DNA from: Pseudarthrobacter sp. Fe7
GTDB lineage: Bacteria > Actinomycetota > Actinomycetes > Actinomycetales > Micrococcaceae
Reading direction: 5' to 3'
Length of the DNA stretch: 64,000 bases
NCBI GenBank assembly: GCA_024372495.1
Contig: CP099977.1
Span: forward strand, 2,170,001-2,234,000
In this document: piece after piece, positions 18,368 to 28,195 of the stretch
How positions within the stretch are numbered: position 1 is the stretch's first letter
Layout of the letters: each line of letters begins with the position of its first letter
The notes under the pieces: generated by a model
Told to the model about the DNA's origin: nothing
Database searches by the model: none
The model's input: the letters and a program-made list of their open reading frames with translations, nothing else
Translations under genes and position numbers: made by a program

Positions 18368-19278
18368 GGCTAGCGTTCATCCTTTCCGAAATCGGCAGCG
18401 GCCTGCGCCGTAACCTCTCCATGGTGGTTTCCGTCATCCTGGTCACTTTCGTCTCGCTCACGTTCGTGGGCGCTGCAGGCATGCTGCAGATGCAGATCAA
18501 CCAGATGAAGGGCTACTGGTACGACAAAGTCCAGGTGGCCATCTTCCTGTGCAGTGACGGCTCGACGGCGCCCAGCTGCGCATCCGGACCGGTCACCCCG
18601 GAGCAGCAGCAGGGACTGAACGCGCTGCTGGAATCTCCGAGCGTGGCGCAGTACATCAACGATTTCCAGTTCGAGTCCAGGGACGAGGCCTACAAGCACT
18701 TCAAGGACCAGTTCTCCAACTCGCCGATTGTCGATTCCGTGACGCCGGACCAGCTGCCGGCATCGTTCCGGATCAACATGAAGGACCCGCAGAAGTACCA
18801 GATCATCAGCGAGACGTTCTCCTCCCAGCCGGGGGTGGAAACGGTGATTGACCAGCGGCAGTTGCTCGAACGCCTCTTCTCCGTGATGAACGGAGCCTCC
18901 CTGGTGGCAGTGGGCATCGCAGGCGTCATGATCGTCTGCGCAATCCTGCTCATCGCCACCACCATCAGGCTCTCGGCCTTCAGCAGGCGCCGGGAGACCG
19001 GAATCATGCGGTTGGTGGGTGCATCCAAAACCGTCATCCAGCTGCCGTTCATCCTTGAAGGCGTCATAGCCGCAGTTATTGGCGCAGCCCTGGCCTCCGG
19101 CACACTGTGGGCAGTAGCGCAGTTCTTCCTTGGCGACTACATGTCCCGCCAATACCCGGACACGGCCTTCATCTCGTCCGGCCAGACGTTGATCCTCGCG
19201 CCGGCACTGCTGATCCTTGGCGGATCCTTGGCGGGAATTTCGTCTCTCTTGACCCTACGTAGATATTTGCGCGTTTAG
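18364..19278 (+). CDS. ftsX: Cell division permease FtsX
   Basis: FtsX is the membrane half of FtsEX. The 304-residue protein has one N-terminal helix (about 22-45), an extracellular domain of about 120 residues with a Cys pair (FLCSDGS and PSCASG) that may be disulfide-bonded, and three C-terminal helices near 175-300 with the MacB/FtsX-like [18 protein letters not shown] loop. The GTG start at 18364 overlaps ftsE. The next gene encodes a secreted M23 hydrolase, the expected target of FtsX signalling. Confidence 0.95.
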   Translation: MRLAFILSEIGSGLRRNLSMVVSVILVTFVSLTFVGAAGMLQMQINQMKGYWYDKVQVAIFLCSDGSTAPSCASGPVTPEQQQGLNALLESPSVAQYINDFQFESRDEAYKHFKDQFSNSPIVDSVTPDQLPASFRINMKDPQKYQIISETFSSQPGVETVIDQRQLLERLFSVMNGASLVAVGIAGVMIVCAILLIATTIRLSAFSRRRETGIMRLVGASKTVIQLPFILEGVIAAVIGAALASGTLWAVAQFFLGDYMSRQYPDTAFISSGQTLILAPALLILGGSLAGISSLLTLRRYLRV

Positions 19279-19305
19279 GCTGTGCACACCGACCAAGGAA
19301 TGCCC

Positions 19306-20730
19306 ATGAACGTAACTGATCAAACCTTGCCCCGCCGCAGCCGAGGGCGGTCCGCTGCCCGCCGTTTGGGCATCGTCAGCGGGATGCTCGCCGTCATCCT
19401 CTCCGCGGGCATGGCCGTTGCCACCCCGGTGGCGTTCGCGGACGACCTGGAAGACCGCAAAGCTGCGCTCGAGGCTGAAGCTGCCCGCGTCCAGGCCTCC
19501 CTTGAGTTCGTCGATTCCAGGATCGCCAAGGCAGCCGGTGACCTGGTGATCTACCAGGGCCAGCTGCCCGGTGCGCAGCAGGCGCTCCTCGACGCGCAAG
19601 GCCGCGTGGCCAGCGCGGTGAAGGAATCTGAAGCCTTGGCGGCGCGCGTCGACATGGCCCAGCAGAACAAGGCCAAGATCACCCAGCAGCTCGAAACGGA
19701 CAAGCAGAAGATTGCCGACACCAAGAAGCTGATCGGCCAGATCGCCACCCAGGCCTACAAATCCGGTGGCGTCCCCTCCAACCTCTCACTCTTCTTTGGG
19801 TCCAGCGGCGGCGGCAGCCTGACCGACACCATGGACCTCGCCGATCAGGCCATGCGCAGCCAGAATGCGGCGATGGACAAGCTCAACCAACAGAACGCCA
19901 CCAACGTCAACTCCGAAGCACGCCTCCAGGCCGTAGAAGCGGAGATCAAGGACCTCAAGGCAAAGGCCGACGCCGCCCTGGAGCGGGAGAAGGCCGCCCG
20001 CGATGAAGCCGCGGCCAAGAAGGCCCAGGTTGACCAGCTGATTGCCGATACCAGCCGCCTTGACGCTGAGCTCCAGGCCGCCAAGCCGGGGATCCAGTCG
20101 CAACTCGCCGGTGTACAGGCCAACCAGAACCAAGTGGCTAACGAGATCGCAGAACGTGACCGCAAGGCCCGTGAGGCGTGGGAAGCGGAGCAGCGCCGGC
20201 AGGCAGAGGCAGCCGCGGCCGCCGCCGCCGCTGCAGCCGCGGCAGCGAACCGCCCTGCCCCGCCGGTTCAGCCATACGTACCGCCCGCGGCGGGATCGCC
20301 GTCGGCCTTTGGCCTCCGCCATCCCTTCGACGGCAGCATCCCCATCACCTCAGGCTTTGGCTACCGGACCACCCCGCCGGGAACGATCGATTTCTACGGC
20401 ACTGGCGGCTACATGCACACCGGAATCGACTTCGGTGCCGCTTGCGGCACCCCCGTGTATGCGGCGGCAGCCGGCGAGGTCTTCAGCTCCGGCTGGAACT
20501 CCGCAGACGGTGGCGGGTGGCGCGTCAAGATCGACCACGGCGTGATGCAGGGCAACACCCTGACCACCATCTACTACCACAACTCAAGCATCGTGGTCTC
20601 GAACGGGCAGCACGTCTCCCAGGGCCAGCTCATTGCCTACTCCGGCAGCACCGGAAACTCCACCGGCTGCCACGCCCACTTCGAAACCTGGCTCAATGGC
20701 AGGGCCGTGGACCCCATGGGATTGCTGTAG
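19306..20730 (+). CDS. Secreted coiled-coil M23 peptidoglycan endopeptidase (FtsEX effector)
   Basis: The 474-residue protein has a signal peptide (RRLGIVSGMLAVILSAGMAVATPVAFA), a coiled coil from about 45 to 300 rich in Ala, Glu, Lys and Gln, an Ala/Pro linker, and a C-terminal M23 domain. The metal site is complete: HTGIDFG (HxxxD), IYYHN and CHAHFE (HxH). This architecture is that of EnvC, PcsB or mycobacterial RipC, hydrolases or activators gated by FtsEX. The position 27 bases after ftsX supports that role, and the intact HxH suggests it is itself an active endopeptidase. The ATG at 19306 is preceded by AAGGA. Confidence 0.9.
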   Translation: MNVTDQTLPRRSRGRSAARRLGIVSGMLAVILSAGMAVATPVAFADDLEDRKAALEAEAARVQASLEFVDSRIAKAAGDLVIYQGQLPGAQQALLDAQGRVASAVKESEALAARVDMAQQNKAKITQQLETDKQKIADTKKLIGQIATQAYKSGGVPSNLSLFFGSSGGGSLTDTMDLADQAMRSQNAAMDKLNQQNATNVNSEARLQAVEAEIKDLKAKADAALEREKAARDEAAAKKAQVDQLIADTSRLDAELQAAKPGIQSQLAGVQANQNQVANEIAERDRKAREAWEAEQRRQAEAAAAAAAAAAAAANRPAPPVQPYVPPAAGSPSAFGLRHPFDGSIPITSGFGYRTTPPGTIDFYGTGGYMHTGIDFGAACGTPVYAAAAGEVFSSGWNSADGGGWRVKIDHGVMQGNTLTTIYYHNSSIVVSNGQHVSQGQLIAYSGSTGNSTGCHAHFETWLNGRAVDPMGLL

Positions 20731-20812
20731 GGGACAAGCGCTGCTGCCGTAGACTTGTATAACTCCGTGCCGCAGGCCGGAGCCACCGGACCTGAACCTG
20801 AGGAGTTTCCCC

Positions 20813-21286
20813 GTGCCTAAAGAAAGTGGCCGTAAGGTGGTGGCCACCAACCGCAAGGCCCGGCACGATTATCACGTGCTGGACACTTACGAGGCGGGCA
20901 TCGCGTTGATGGGCACCGAAGTGAAGTCCCTGCGCGAGGGCCACGCCTCCATGGTGGACGGATTCTGCACGTTCTACAACGACGAACTGTGGATGGAAGC
21001 CATCCACATTCCCGAGTACAACCAGGGCAGCTGGACCAACCACGCCGCACGCCGCCGCCGCAAGCTGCTGCTGCACCGCGAGGAACTCATCAAAATCTCC
21101 CACAAGGTGCGGGAATCCGGCTACACCGTGGTTCCGCTCCAGCTGTACTTCGTGGACGGCCGGGCCAAGGTCGAGATTGGCGTGGCGCGCGGTAAGCGCG
21201 AGTACGACAAGCGGCAGACCCTGCGGGAACAGCAGGACAATCGTGAGGCCCAGCGCGAGATGCGCGAGCGCAACCGGCGCCGGTAG
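20813..21286 (+). CDS. smpB: SsrA-binding protein SmpB
   Basis: SmpB carries tmRNA to stalled ribosomes. The 157-residue protein shows VATNRKARHDYHV at the N-terminus, GTEVKSLREGHASM near residue 34, and the basic tail GKREYDKRQTLREQQDNREAQREMRERNRRR that probes the empty mRNA channel. It uses a GTG start with TGAGGAG upstream. Its partner RNA ssrA lies 74 bases downstream, the standard arrangement. Confidence 0.97.
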   Translation: MPKESGRKVVATNRKARHDYHVLDTYEAGIALMGTEVKSLREGHASMVDGFCTFYNDELWMEAIHIPEYNQGSWTNHAARRRRKLLLHREELIKISHKVRESGYTVVPLQLYFVDGRAKVEIGVARGKREYDKRQTLREQQDNREAQREMRERNRRR

Positions 21287-21311
21287 GAATTATTTCGGCA
21301 CGGCATGCGTT
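21286..21311 (+). promoter_or_regulatory. Putative sigma-R type promoter for ssrA
   Basis: GGAAT (21286-21290) is followed after exactly 18 bases by GTT (21309-21311), matching the GGAAT-N18/19-GTT consensus of SigR/SigH promoters. The -35 element overlaps the smpB stop codon. The tmRNA begins about 49 bases downstream, leaving room for a processed leader. A sigma-A -10 like TAGTAT overlaps the same place, but I see no good partner -35. Confidence 0.55.
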
Positions 21312-21359
21312 AGTATGGGTAGTCCGGCAGGCTTGCCAGCCGGGTTGGTAACAAAATAC

Positions 21360-21727
21360 GGGGATGATCGGTTTCGACGGTGTTAGTCGCGACAGGTGAA
21401 GCGGGCCGAGGATGCAGAATTATCTCGTAAACGCTTTCTGCAACCAATAAGTGCCAATTCTAAGCGCACTGACTTCGCTCTCGCTGCCTAAGCAGTAAGA
21501 CAGTCCGTCAGCCCGGGGATGCTATCGCCCCGGATCCTGGCGTCATTTAGATAGCCACTGCTGTTTGCTCCCGTCACCGGAGTAAACGGGACTTTTAGGT
21601 GACTGGGCCCGGATCAGCCAGCTGTTTGCAGCATGGCTGGGGCCGAGAAAATCCGACGCAAACTGCGCCCGGAGAAGCCCTGACAACACGACATCGGACG
21701 GGGGTTCAATTCCCCCCATCTCCACCC
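21360..21727 (+). ncRNA. ssrA: Transfer-messenger RNA (tmRNA)
   Basis: The 5' end GGGGATGATCGGTTTCGACGG and the 3' end GGGGGTTCAATTCCCCCCATCTCCA form the tRNA-like acceptor and T arm. G1-G7 pair with CATCTCC, the discriminator is A21724, and CCA is not encoded. The tag frame at 21453-21491 reads ANSKRTDFALAA followed by TAA. The tag ends in ALAA, the signal read by Clp proteases. With SmpB it frees ribosomes stuck on broken mRNA. The start is by homology and the exact mature 3' end is uncertain by a few bases. Confidence 0.96.
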
Positions 21728-21770
21728 TGGCAGCCGGGTATCCACGCAGGATGCCCGGCCCAGTATTTGA

Positions 21771-21803
21771 CACCCCGGTCTTCGGACCGGGGTGTTTTTC
21801 TTT
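21771..21803 (+). terminator. Terminator after ssrA
   Basis: CACCCCGGTC and GACCGGGGTG form a ten-pair stem around a TTCG tetraloop, followed by TTTTTCTTT. This is a textbook rho-independent terminator. Confidence 0.93.
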
Positions 21804-21818
21804 GCGCTGCTTCAGCAC

Positions 21819-21859
21819 AGGCCCTAATGCTCTAGTGGCTCCGCCCCGCTGGCCACTAG
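21819..21859. promoter_or_regulatory. Operator-like sites before FMN split-barrel gene A
   Basis: AGGCCCTAATGCTC (21819-21832, minus-strand reading GAGCATTAGGGCCT) resembles the GGGCATAAAGGCCC box at 28196. It abuts an inverted repeat CTAGTGGC-N12-GCCACTAG (21832-21859), whose right arm ends ten bases before the start codon at 21870 and occupies the place of a ribosome site. This may be an operator or an RNA hairpin over the start. Confidence 0.4.
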
Positions 21860-21869
21860 CTTCGGCTGT

Positions 21870-22322
21870 ATGCATAACGACCCCGCGCAACAGCCCACTG
21901 AAGTCCTGGACGCCCCGACGTGCTGGGACCTCCTGCGCGGGGTCTCCGTCGGCCACCTTGCCGTCCTCGTGAACGGGTATCCGGAGGTTTTCCCGGTCAA
22001 CTACAAAGTGGACCAGCAGTCAGTCATCTTCCGCACGGGCGAAGGAACCAAACTTCGCGCCGCTGGCGGACCACTCGCCGTCGCGCTGGAAGCCGATGGC
22101 CACGATGACGCCAAAGCCTGGAGCGTGCTGGTCAAAGGCAAGGCCCTCATCCTGGAAGCATCGGAGGAACTCCTGGCAGGGGCCGCCCTTACCTTGTTTC
22201 CCTGGCAGGCCGGCGAAAAGGACCACTATGTCCGGATCGTTCCCACCTCGGTGACCGGCAGGCGCTTTACCATCACGTCGCCTCTGACCTGGTGGAACCA
22301 TGTGGGGCACCGCTCACCCTAG
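21870..22322 (+). CDS. Pyridoxamine-5'-phosphate oxidase-like split-barrel protein (paralogue A)
   Basis: This 150-residue protein is a flavin-binding split barrel of the Pyridox_ox_2 type: CWDLLRGVSVGHLAVLVNGYPEVFPVNY (strand-turn-strand), FRTGEGTKL (phosphate or flavin contact), WSVLVKGKA and [10 protein letters not shown] at the end. The substrate is unknown; relatives bind FMN, F420 or haem. Two clear paralogues lie at 27689 and 29453. The usual Shine-Dalgarno site is missing because an inverted repeat covers it. It may be co-transcribed with the HAD-GH65 gene 69 bases downstream. Confidence 0.85.
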   Translation: MHNDPAQQPTEVLDAPTCWDLLRGVSVGHLAVLVNGYPEVFPVNYKVDQQSVIFRTGEGTKLRAAGGPLAVALEADGHDDAKAWSVLVKGKALILEASEELLAGAALTLFPWQAGEKDHYVRIVPTSVTGRRFTITSPLTWWNHVGHRSP

Positions 22323-22391
22323 GGCATTGCGTAGCCAGCAGCAGGCCCAACGGCTCTTTGCTGAACGCCCGCTTGCTGGTAGCACTGACCT

Positions 22392-25300
22392 ATGATCGCG
22401 TCTCCCACCGCCGCTGCAGCCAAGCCACCGTTTGACGCAGTCATTTTCGACCTGGACGGGGTGGTCACCAACACGGCACTGGTGCACCAGGCAGCATGGA
22501 AGGACACGTTCGATCGGATCCTGCATGACTCCAGGATTCCGCCGGATACCAACCGTGCCCCGCTCAGCAGGGCCGACTACCTCACATACATCGACGGGAT
22601 GCCGCGCGAGGAAGGGGTGGTGCGGTTCCTCGCCGCCAGGGGAGTGCACCTTGCGAAGGGGCAGGAGTCTGATGAGGCCGGGGCGTGGACAGGATTCGGC
22701 CTGGGCAGGTGGAAGAACGCTCTGTTCCTGGAACACCTCCGGCAGGAGGGTGTCCAGAGCTACCCCGGGACGCTGCAGTTGCTGCGAAGACTTGCGGATG
22801 CGGGAGTGCCAACAGCCGTGGTGACGTCAAGCCGGAACGCCGCATCGGTCCTGGAAGCCGCGGGGGTCCAGGGTTTCTTCACCATAGTCATGGACGGAAC
22901 GACGGCGGGAGGGCTGGGCCTGCGCGGAAAGCCGGCACCGGACGTCTTCCTGGCTGTCGCAGAGCGGCTCGGCGTTGCTCCGTCGCACGCTGTGGTGATT
23001 GAGGACTCGGCGGCAGGCGTTGAGGCCGGGCGGCGGGGCGGATTTGGCCTTGTGGTGGGAATCGACCGGACCGGCAACCGCAGGCAGGCTCGAGGCCGCA
23101 GGCGCCGGAACTGTCCTCAATGATGTGGGGGAGCTGGACCTGGGCCAGATCATTGGCAATGCATGGCACCTTGTGTTTGAAGGTTTCGAGGCCGGGCACG
23201 AGGGACACCGGGAGGCCTTGACCACCCTTGGCAACGGCTATCTGGGCGTCCGTGGGGCGGCACCCGAAGGCGGTCCATTCAGCTATGCAGGCATGTACCT
23301 CGCCGGCGTCTACAACCGCGTCAGGGCGAAGTCCGCCGACGAGATGCTGCTGGAGGAGCACATGGTCAACGCGCCCAACTGCCTGCCGCTGGACCTGAGG
23401 TTGGCAGGCGGGCAGTGGTGGTCGGAGGGTGGGCTCGCCGTAGTGCGCGAGCGCAGGGTCCTGGACCTCAAAAGGGCGGTGCTGGAGCGGAGGCTGTTGC
23501 TGGAAGGCGCGGACCGGCGGCGCCTGGAAGTGGTGCAGACCCGCTTCGCGTCCATGGCCGAACCCCACCTGCTGGCCCTTGAGACGATAATTACGGCTCT
23601 GGGCTGGGGCGGAGTGGTGGAGGTCCGCAGCGGGATCGATGCCGGCGTCCGCAATGCGAACCTGCCCGAACGGGCCCAAGGCTCCGACGTCCACCTTGCC
23701 GACAGGACAGCGACGGGCTGCCCAGGCCCGGATGTGCCCCCGGACGCGGCTTCCGTCGTCGAAGTGGAAACCACCCAAAGCCTCATCCGGATCGCCGCAG
23801 CCTACCGGACACATGTCGCTCCGGCGGCAGCAGGAAGCGAGGACGGCAGGAAAGGGACTTTTCATTTTCGGACCCTCCGGCTCTCCCTCGAAGCCGGTAC
23901 TGCCGTGCGGATCACCAAGACGGTGGCAGTGGTGACGTCCCGGGACCGGGCCATCGCGTCGCCGGAAACGGGTGCCCGGGCGGTCCTTGCGCGTGCCGGC
24001 GGCGATTTTGATGCGCTGCTGGCGGCGCACGAGGAGGCATGGCGGCGCGAGCTCCGTCCGTTCCTGGTGGAGATTGACGCTCCTGTCCAGGTGCGCCTGG
24101 TCCTCAACCTGCACATCTTCCATCTCCTGCAGACCTTGACGCACCACACGGCCGAACTGGATGCCGGCGTCACCGCCCGCGGACTGCACGGCGAAGGTTA
24201 CCGGGGCCATGTCTTCTGGGATGAACTGTTCGTCCTCCCGGTGCTCACCTCAAGGACGCCGGACGTTGCCCGCTCCGTCATCGAATACAGGTGGCGGCGG
24301 TTGCCTGCGGCCCGGCACGCCGCCGCGGCCGAAGGCCTGGCAGGGGCAAAGTTTCCGTGGCAAAGCGGCAGCGACGGCACCGAGGAAACCCCGAAGTGGC
24401 TGTACAACGACAGGTCCGGCCGCTGGGTAAGGGACCACTCGCACATGCAGGTCCACTCCGGCCTGGCCGTTGCGTTCAACGCGTGGCAGTACTTCCAGGC
24501 CACTGGCAACAAGATCTGGCTCCTCCAGAAGGGCGCTGAACTGGTGATCGAGGTTGCCCGGTTCTTCCGCTCGCTGGCGGACCCTGACCAGCGGGACGGC
24601 CGGTACCACCTGCGCGGCGTGGTGGGGCCGGATGAGTACCACACGGGCTATCCCGGGCGTGATAAACCAGGGCTGGACGACAACGCCTACACCAACGTCA
24701 TGGCGGCCTGGGTTTGCTCGCAGGCAGCAGGGATCATGTCCTTCCTCCACGGCAGCGAGCGCGCCGGGCTCATGGAACGCCTAGGCGTGACCGATGAGGA
24801 AATTGCGGGATGGGCGCACATTGGCACCGCGATGTACGTCCCCTTTCACAGCGACGGCGTCATAAGCCAGTTCGAAGGCTACGGGGATCTGAAGGAACTG
24901 GACTGGGAGCACTACCGGGACACGTACGGCGACATCGAACGGCTGGACCTGATCCTTGAGGCGGAAGACGACGCAACCAACTGCTACAAACTGGCAAAGC
25001 AGGCGGATGTCCTGATGCTCCCTTACCTCCTGGGGCACGAGGGGCTGACTGCCACTCTTCAGCGGCTGCAGTACGGGTTTACGCAGGAACAACTCAACCG
25101 GACCATCGAGTACTACCTTGCCCGGACGGCCCACGGGTCAACGCTGAGCCGGGTTGCCCACGCATCTGTCCTGGCAGGGCTGGATCCGGACCGTGCGTGG
25201 GACAGCTTCCGGGAAGCGCTCGACGCCGACCTGGACGATACCCAGCACGGCACCACGCGCGCGGGAATCCATTTGGGTGCGATGGGAGGGACCATCGACG

Positions 25301-25578
25301 TGGTGCAACGCAGCTTTGCCGGGCTGCGGTTCAGCGGGGACACCATCCTGTTCGCTCCCAACCTGCCGACGGGGCTTCGCGGGCTCGCCTTTGAGGTCCT
25401 GTACCGGGGCCATCGCCTCCGCGTTAACCTCAAGGACGGGCACATGAGCATCGCTTCCGCGCCCGGCGACGCCGGTCCCATCACCGTGCATGTATCCGGC
25501 CATGACGTGGTCCTTCCTCCCGGGCGGACCCGGCAGTTTCCCTTACCTGTCCGGGCTCCGGGGGTGGCGGCGTCGTGA
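22392..25578 (+). CDS. HAD beta-phosphoglucomutase-like domain fused to GH65 phosphorylase (frameshift)
   Basis: Two overlapping frames restore a protein of 1061 residues. Residues 1-240 are a HAD-IA phosphatase/mutase: VIFDLDGVVTNTALVH (nucleophile Asp), VVTSSRNAASVL and GKPAPDVFLAVAERLGV, with VIEDSAAGVEAG. The rest is a GH65 disaccharide phosphorylase or hydrolase with NGYLGVRG, the catalytic VVGPDEYHTGY (general acid Glu) and HGSTLSRVAHASV (phosphate pocket). The link is lost at 23086-23090, where AGGCT should be AGCT, reading NRRQLEAAGAGTVLNDVGEL. I infer a phosphorylase making beta-glucose-1-phosphate from trehalose, maltose or kojibiose, with the mutase giving glucose-6-phosphate. The HAD-GH65 pairing recalls mycobacterial Rv2006. 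Confidence 0.87.
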
Positions 25579-26600
25579 AGAGGCTGGGAATCCTCACCAG
25601 CGGAGGTGACTGCCCGGGCGTCAACGCGGTCATCCGCGGAGCCGTGCTGGGCGGGGAGGTTGCCCACGGGTATGAGTTCCTGGGATTCCGGGACGGGTGG
25701 CGGGGTGTCCTGGAACAGGACGTTGTTCCGTTGCCCCGGACCAGCGTCCGCGGGATCTCGCGGCTGGGCGGAACCATCCTTGGCACGTCCCGGACCAATC
25801 CGTTGGTAGGGAAGGGGATCGACGGCGTACGGGCCTGCTTCCGACGAAACAGCCTGGATGGCCTCATTGCCATCGGGGGAGAGGGGACACTGGCGGCAGC
25901 GCGCGAACTGTGCGGACAGGGCATCAACGTGGTGGGGGTGCCCAAGACCATCGACAATGACCTGGGCGCCACGGACTACACGTTTGGCTTTGACTCGGCT
26001 GTCCAGACTGCCACCGAGGCGATTGACCGGCTGCGGACCACTGGCGAATCGCACCACCGGTGCATGGTGGCCGAGGTGATGGGCCGCAATGCCGGTTGGA
26101 TAGCGCTACATGCAGGGATGGCCTCCGGCGCGCACGCGATCCTGATACCCGAGCACCCTGTGCCACTGGACCAAGTTTGTTCCTGGGTGGTTTCAGCCCG
26201 CGACCGAGGGAGGGCACCCCTCGTGGTGGTGGCCGAAGCCTTCGCTCCCGTGGGCCACCCCGCCCCTTACGCTCCCCGCGGCCTGGATACCTTCGGCCGG
26301 CCGCGCCTGGGAGGCATCGGGCTCCTTCTTGAAGGAGAACTGCAAATAAGGACCGGCATCGAAACCCGTGCCACAGTCCTGGGCCACATCCAGCGTGGAG
26401 GCGAACCCACAGCCTTCGACCGCGTCCTCGCCACCAGGCTGGGCCTGGCCGCTGTCGAGTCGGCGGCCGCAGGCAGGTGGGGCACCATGGTGTCGCTCCG
26501 TGGCACCGAGATCGTGAACGTTGGCCTGGCGGAAGCGCTGGGGGCACTGAAGGTGGTGCCCGAGGCGCGCTACCAGGAGGCCGCTGTCCTGTTTGGCTGA
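25575..26600 (+). CDS. pfkA: 6-phosphofructokinase
   Basis: The 341-residue enzyme phosphorylates fructose-6-phosphate. It has ILTSGGDCPGVNAVIRG at the start, IGGEGTLAAA (phosphoryl-donor loop), VPKTIDNDL with the catalytic Asp, and VAEVMGRNAGWIALH. The Gly in GGEGT with the Lys in PKTIDND is the mixed G/K donor-site type reported in actinobacterial PFKs; PPi enzymes have GGDD. GTG start at 25575 overlaps the GH65 stop, so the phosphorylase and PFK are likely an operon that feeds released sugar straight into glycolysis. A second, housekeeping PFK may exist elsewhere. Confidence 0.93.
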   Translation: MKRLGILTSGGDCPGVNAVIRGAVLGGEVAHGYEFLGFRDGWRGVLEQDVVPLPRTSVRGISRLGGTILGTSRTNPLVGKGIDGVRACFRRNSLDGLIAIGGEGTLAAARELCGQGINVVGVPKTIDNDLGATDYTFGFDSAVQTATEAIDRLRTTGESHHRCMVAEVMGRNAGWIALHAGMASGAHAILIPEHPVPLDQVCSWVVSARDRGRAPLVVVAEAFAPVGHPAPYAPRGLDTFGRPRLGGIGLLLEGELQIRTGIETRATVLGHIQRGGEPTAFDRVLATRLGLAAVESAAAGRWGTMVSLRGTEIVNVGLAEALGALKVVPEARYQEAAVLFG

Positions 26601-26634
26601 CGCGGTGCTCCGGCGATTGTCGGCAGGAGGGAAT

Positions 26635-27654
26635 TTACAGGGCGGACTGCTTGGGACGGACCATCAGGACTGCCGACCCCGTAATCCTGTCCGCTGCCAG
26701 GTCCTCCAAAGCCTGGTCGGCACCTTCGAACGGGTAAACCGTGGTGGTGAGGGCCAGGGAATGCCTGGCCGCGAGGGCCAGGAACTCACGCCCGTCAACG
26801 CGGGTATTGGCCGTCACGCTGCGCACCTGGCGTTCGAAGAACAGCTCGCTGCCGTAGTCCAGGGCAGGGATGCCACTCAGGTGGATCCCGGCAATGGCCA
26901 AGGTTCCGCCGCGGTCCAGGGCACGCAGCGCAACCGGGACCAGATCGCCGACAGGTGCAAACAGAATGGCGGAATCAAGCGGTACTGGCGGAGCATCGTA
27001 AGCATCGCCCGCAAACGAGGCTCCCAACGCCAGTGCGAGCGCCCTTGCATCTTCAGAGCGCGTCATCACAAACACGGAGGCCCCCTGTTTGAGCGCGAGC
27101 TGGGCGGTGATGTGCGCGGAACTGCCAAAGCCGTAGATGCCCAGGCGTCCCCTAGCGGGAAGGGCTGCGCGTTTCAGGGCCCGGTATCCGATAATCCCCG
27201 AGCACAGCAGCGGCGCGGCCTGTTCGTCGGTGAAGACGGGAGGTACAGGGTACGCAAAATCCTCCCTGACAGTCAGCTGCTCGGCGTAGCCGCCATCCGT
27301 GTCCCAGCCGGTGAAAACCGGTGACACGCAGAGATTCTCATCGCCCCGGCGGCAGTAGCTGCAGGTGCCGCAGACTCCGCCCAGCCACGCTACGCCGACC
27401 CTGTCGCCTGTCCTGAAGCGGGAACAGTCCACCCCAGCTTCAATGACAGTGCCCACTGCCTCGTGCCCGGGCACCACTCGCGGGTGCCGCGGGGACAGGT
27501 CTCCTTCAGCGAGATGGAGGTCAGTGCGGCAGACGCCGCAGACGGATACTTCCACCCGGATTTCCCCCGCCGCCGGCCTGGGAGTGGCACGGCTTCCCTG
27601 GACCAGTGGGTGTGCGGATATTGGACCGGGCTCGTCCACCCACCATGCGCGCAC
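26635..27654 (-). CDS. Zinc-binding alcohol dehydrogenase
   Basis: A 339-residue MDR enzyme. [15 protein letters not shown] (catalytic Cys), PGHEAVGTV (His-Glu) and the four-Cys lobe [15 protein letters not shown] bind two zincs; [15 protein letters not shown] is the NAD(P) loop. The start is set at a GTG at 27654 because AGGAG lies seven bases upstream and because [10 protein letters not shown] matches the family N-terminus; an ATG at 27720 would overlap the upstream gene by 32 bases. It follows split-barrel paralogue B and is probably co-transcribed with it. The substrate is likely a small alcohol or aldehyde. Confidence 0.88.
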   Translation of the reverse strand: MRAWWVDEPGPISAHPLVQGSRATPRPAAGEIRVEVSVCGVCRTDLHLAEGDLSPRHPRVVPGHEAVGTVIEAGVDCSRFRTGDRVGVAWLGGVCGTCSYCRRGDENLCVSPVFTGWDTDGGYAEQLTVREDFAYPVPPVFTDEQAAPLLCSGIIGYRALKRAALPARGRLGIYGFGSSAHITAQLALKQGASVFVMTRSEDARALALALGASFAGDAYDAPPVPLDSAILFAPVGDLVPVALRALDRGGTLAIAGIHLSGIPALDYGSELFFERQVRSVTANTRVDGREFLALAARHSLALTTTVYPFEGADQALEDLAADRITGSAVLMVRPKQSAL

Positions 27655-27688
27655 CGTATCTCCTGCCCGGTCCTGCCGCCCGGACCGC

Positions 27689-28159
27689 TTACTCGAAGCC
27701 GGCGCGGGTTGCGTCGTCAAGCGGGCTCTGCCACAGAAGTGGGGCGCTCATCGTGAAGCGCCTTCCCGTGACTGATTCGGGCGTGATCCGGATGAAGTGC
27801 TCCTGCCCCACGCCCTGCCAGGGAAACAGGGCACGCCGAATGTCATCCAGGTCAGGACCGGTCGGCACCGTCTCAGCAGCTTTGCCCTTGACCACGACAC
27901 TCCAGGCAAGGCCGAACTGGGCACTGACCGCGTCTGCCTCCAGCGCCACAGTGGCGTCCGACTGGATGGCCTGCTGTTTGGTGCCGGGGCCGGTGCGGAA
28001 AACCAGGGTTCGGCCGTCCACCTTGTAATTGACGGGAAAAACATCGGGATGGCCGTCGGCAATGACGGCCAGCCGACCCACCCCGGTTTGGCCGAGGAGG
28101 GTCCAGCACTCTTCCGCATCGAGGATTTCCGGAACAGGTACGTTCGTGTTGTCAGTCAT
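27689..28159 (-). CDS. Pyridoxamine-5'-phosphate oxidase-like split-barrel protein (paralogue B)
   Basis: The 156-residue protein is closely related to paralogue [58 protein letters not shown] and [11 protein letters not shown] all align. It probably binds a flavin or deazaflavin. The ATG at 28159 is chosen over a far upstream start that would read through the regulatory gap. It is divergent from the zinc dehydrogenase at 28349 and followed by another dehydrogenase, which suggests a redox role tied to alcohol or aldehyde turnover. Confidence 0.86.
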   Translation of the reverse strand: MTDNTNVPVPEILDAEECWTLLGQTGVGRLAVIADGHPDVFPVNYKVDGRTLVFRTGPGTKQQAIQSDATVALEADAVSAQFGLAWSVVVKGKAAETVPTGPDLDDIRRALFPWQGVGQEHFIRITPESVTGRRFTMSAPLLWQSPLDDATRAGFE

Positions 28160-28195
28160 AGGCCACAGCGTAGGCAACTCTCCGGCGCCCCGAAA

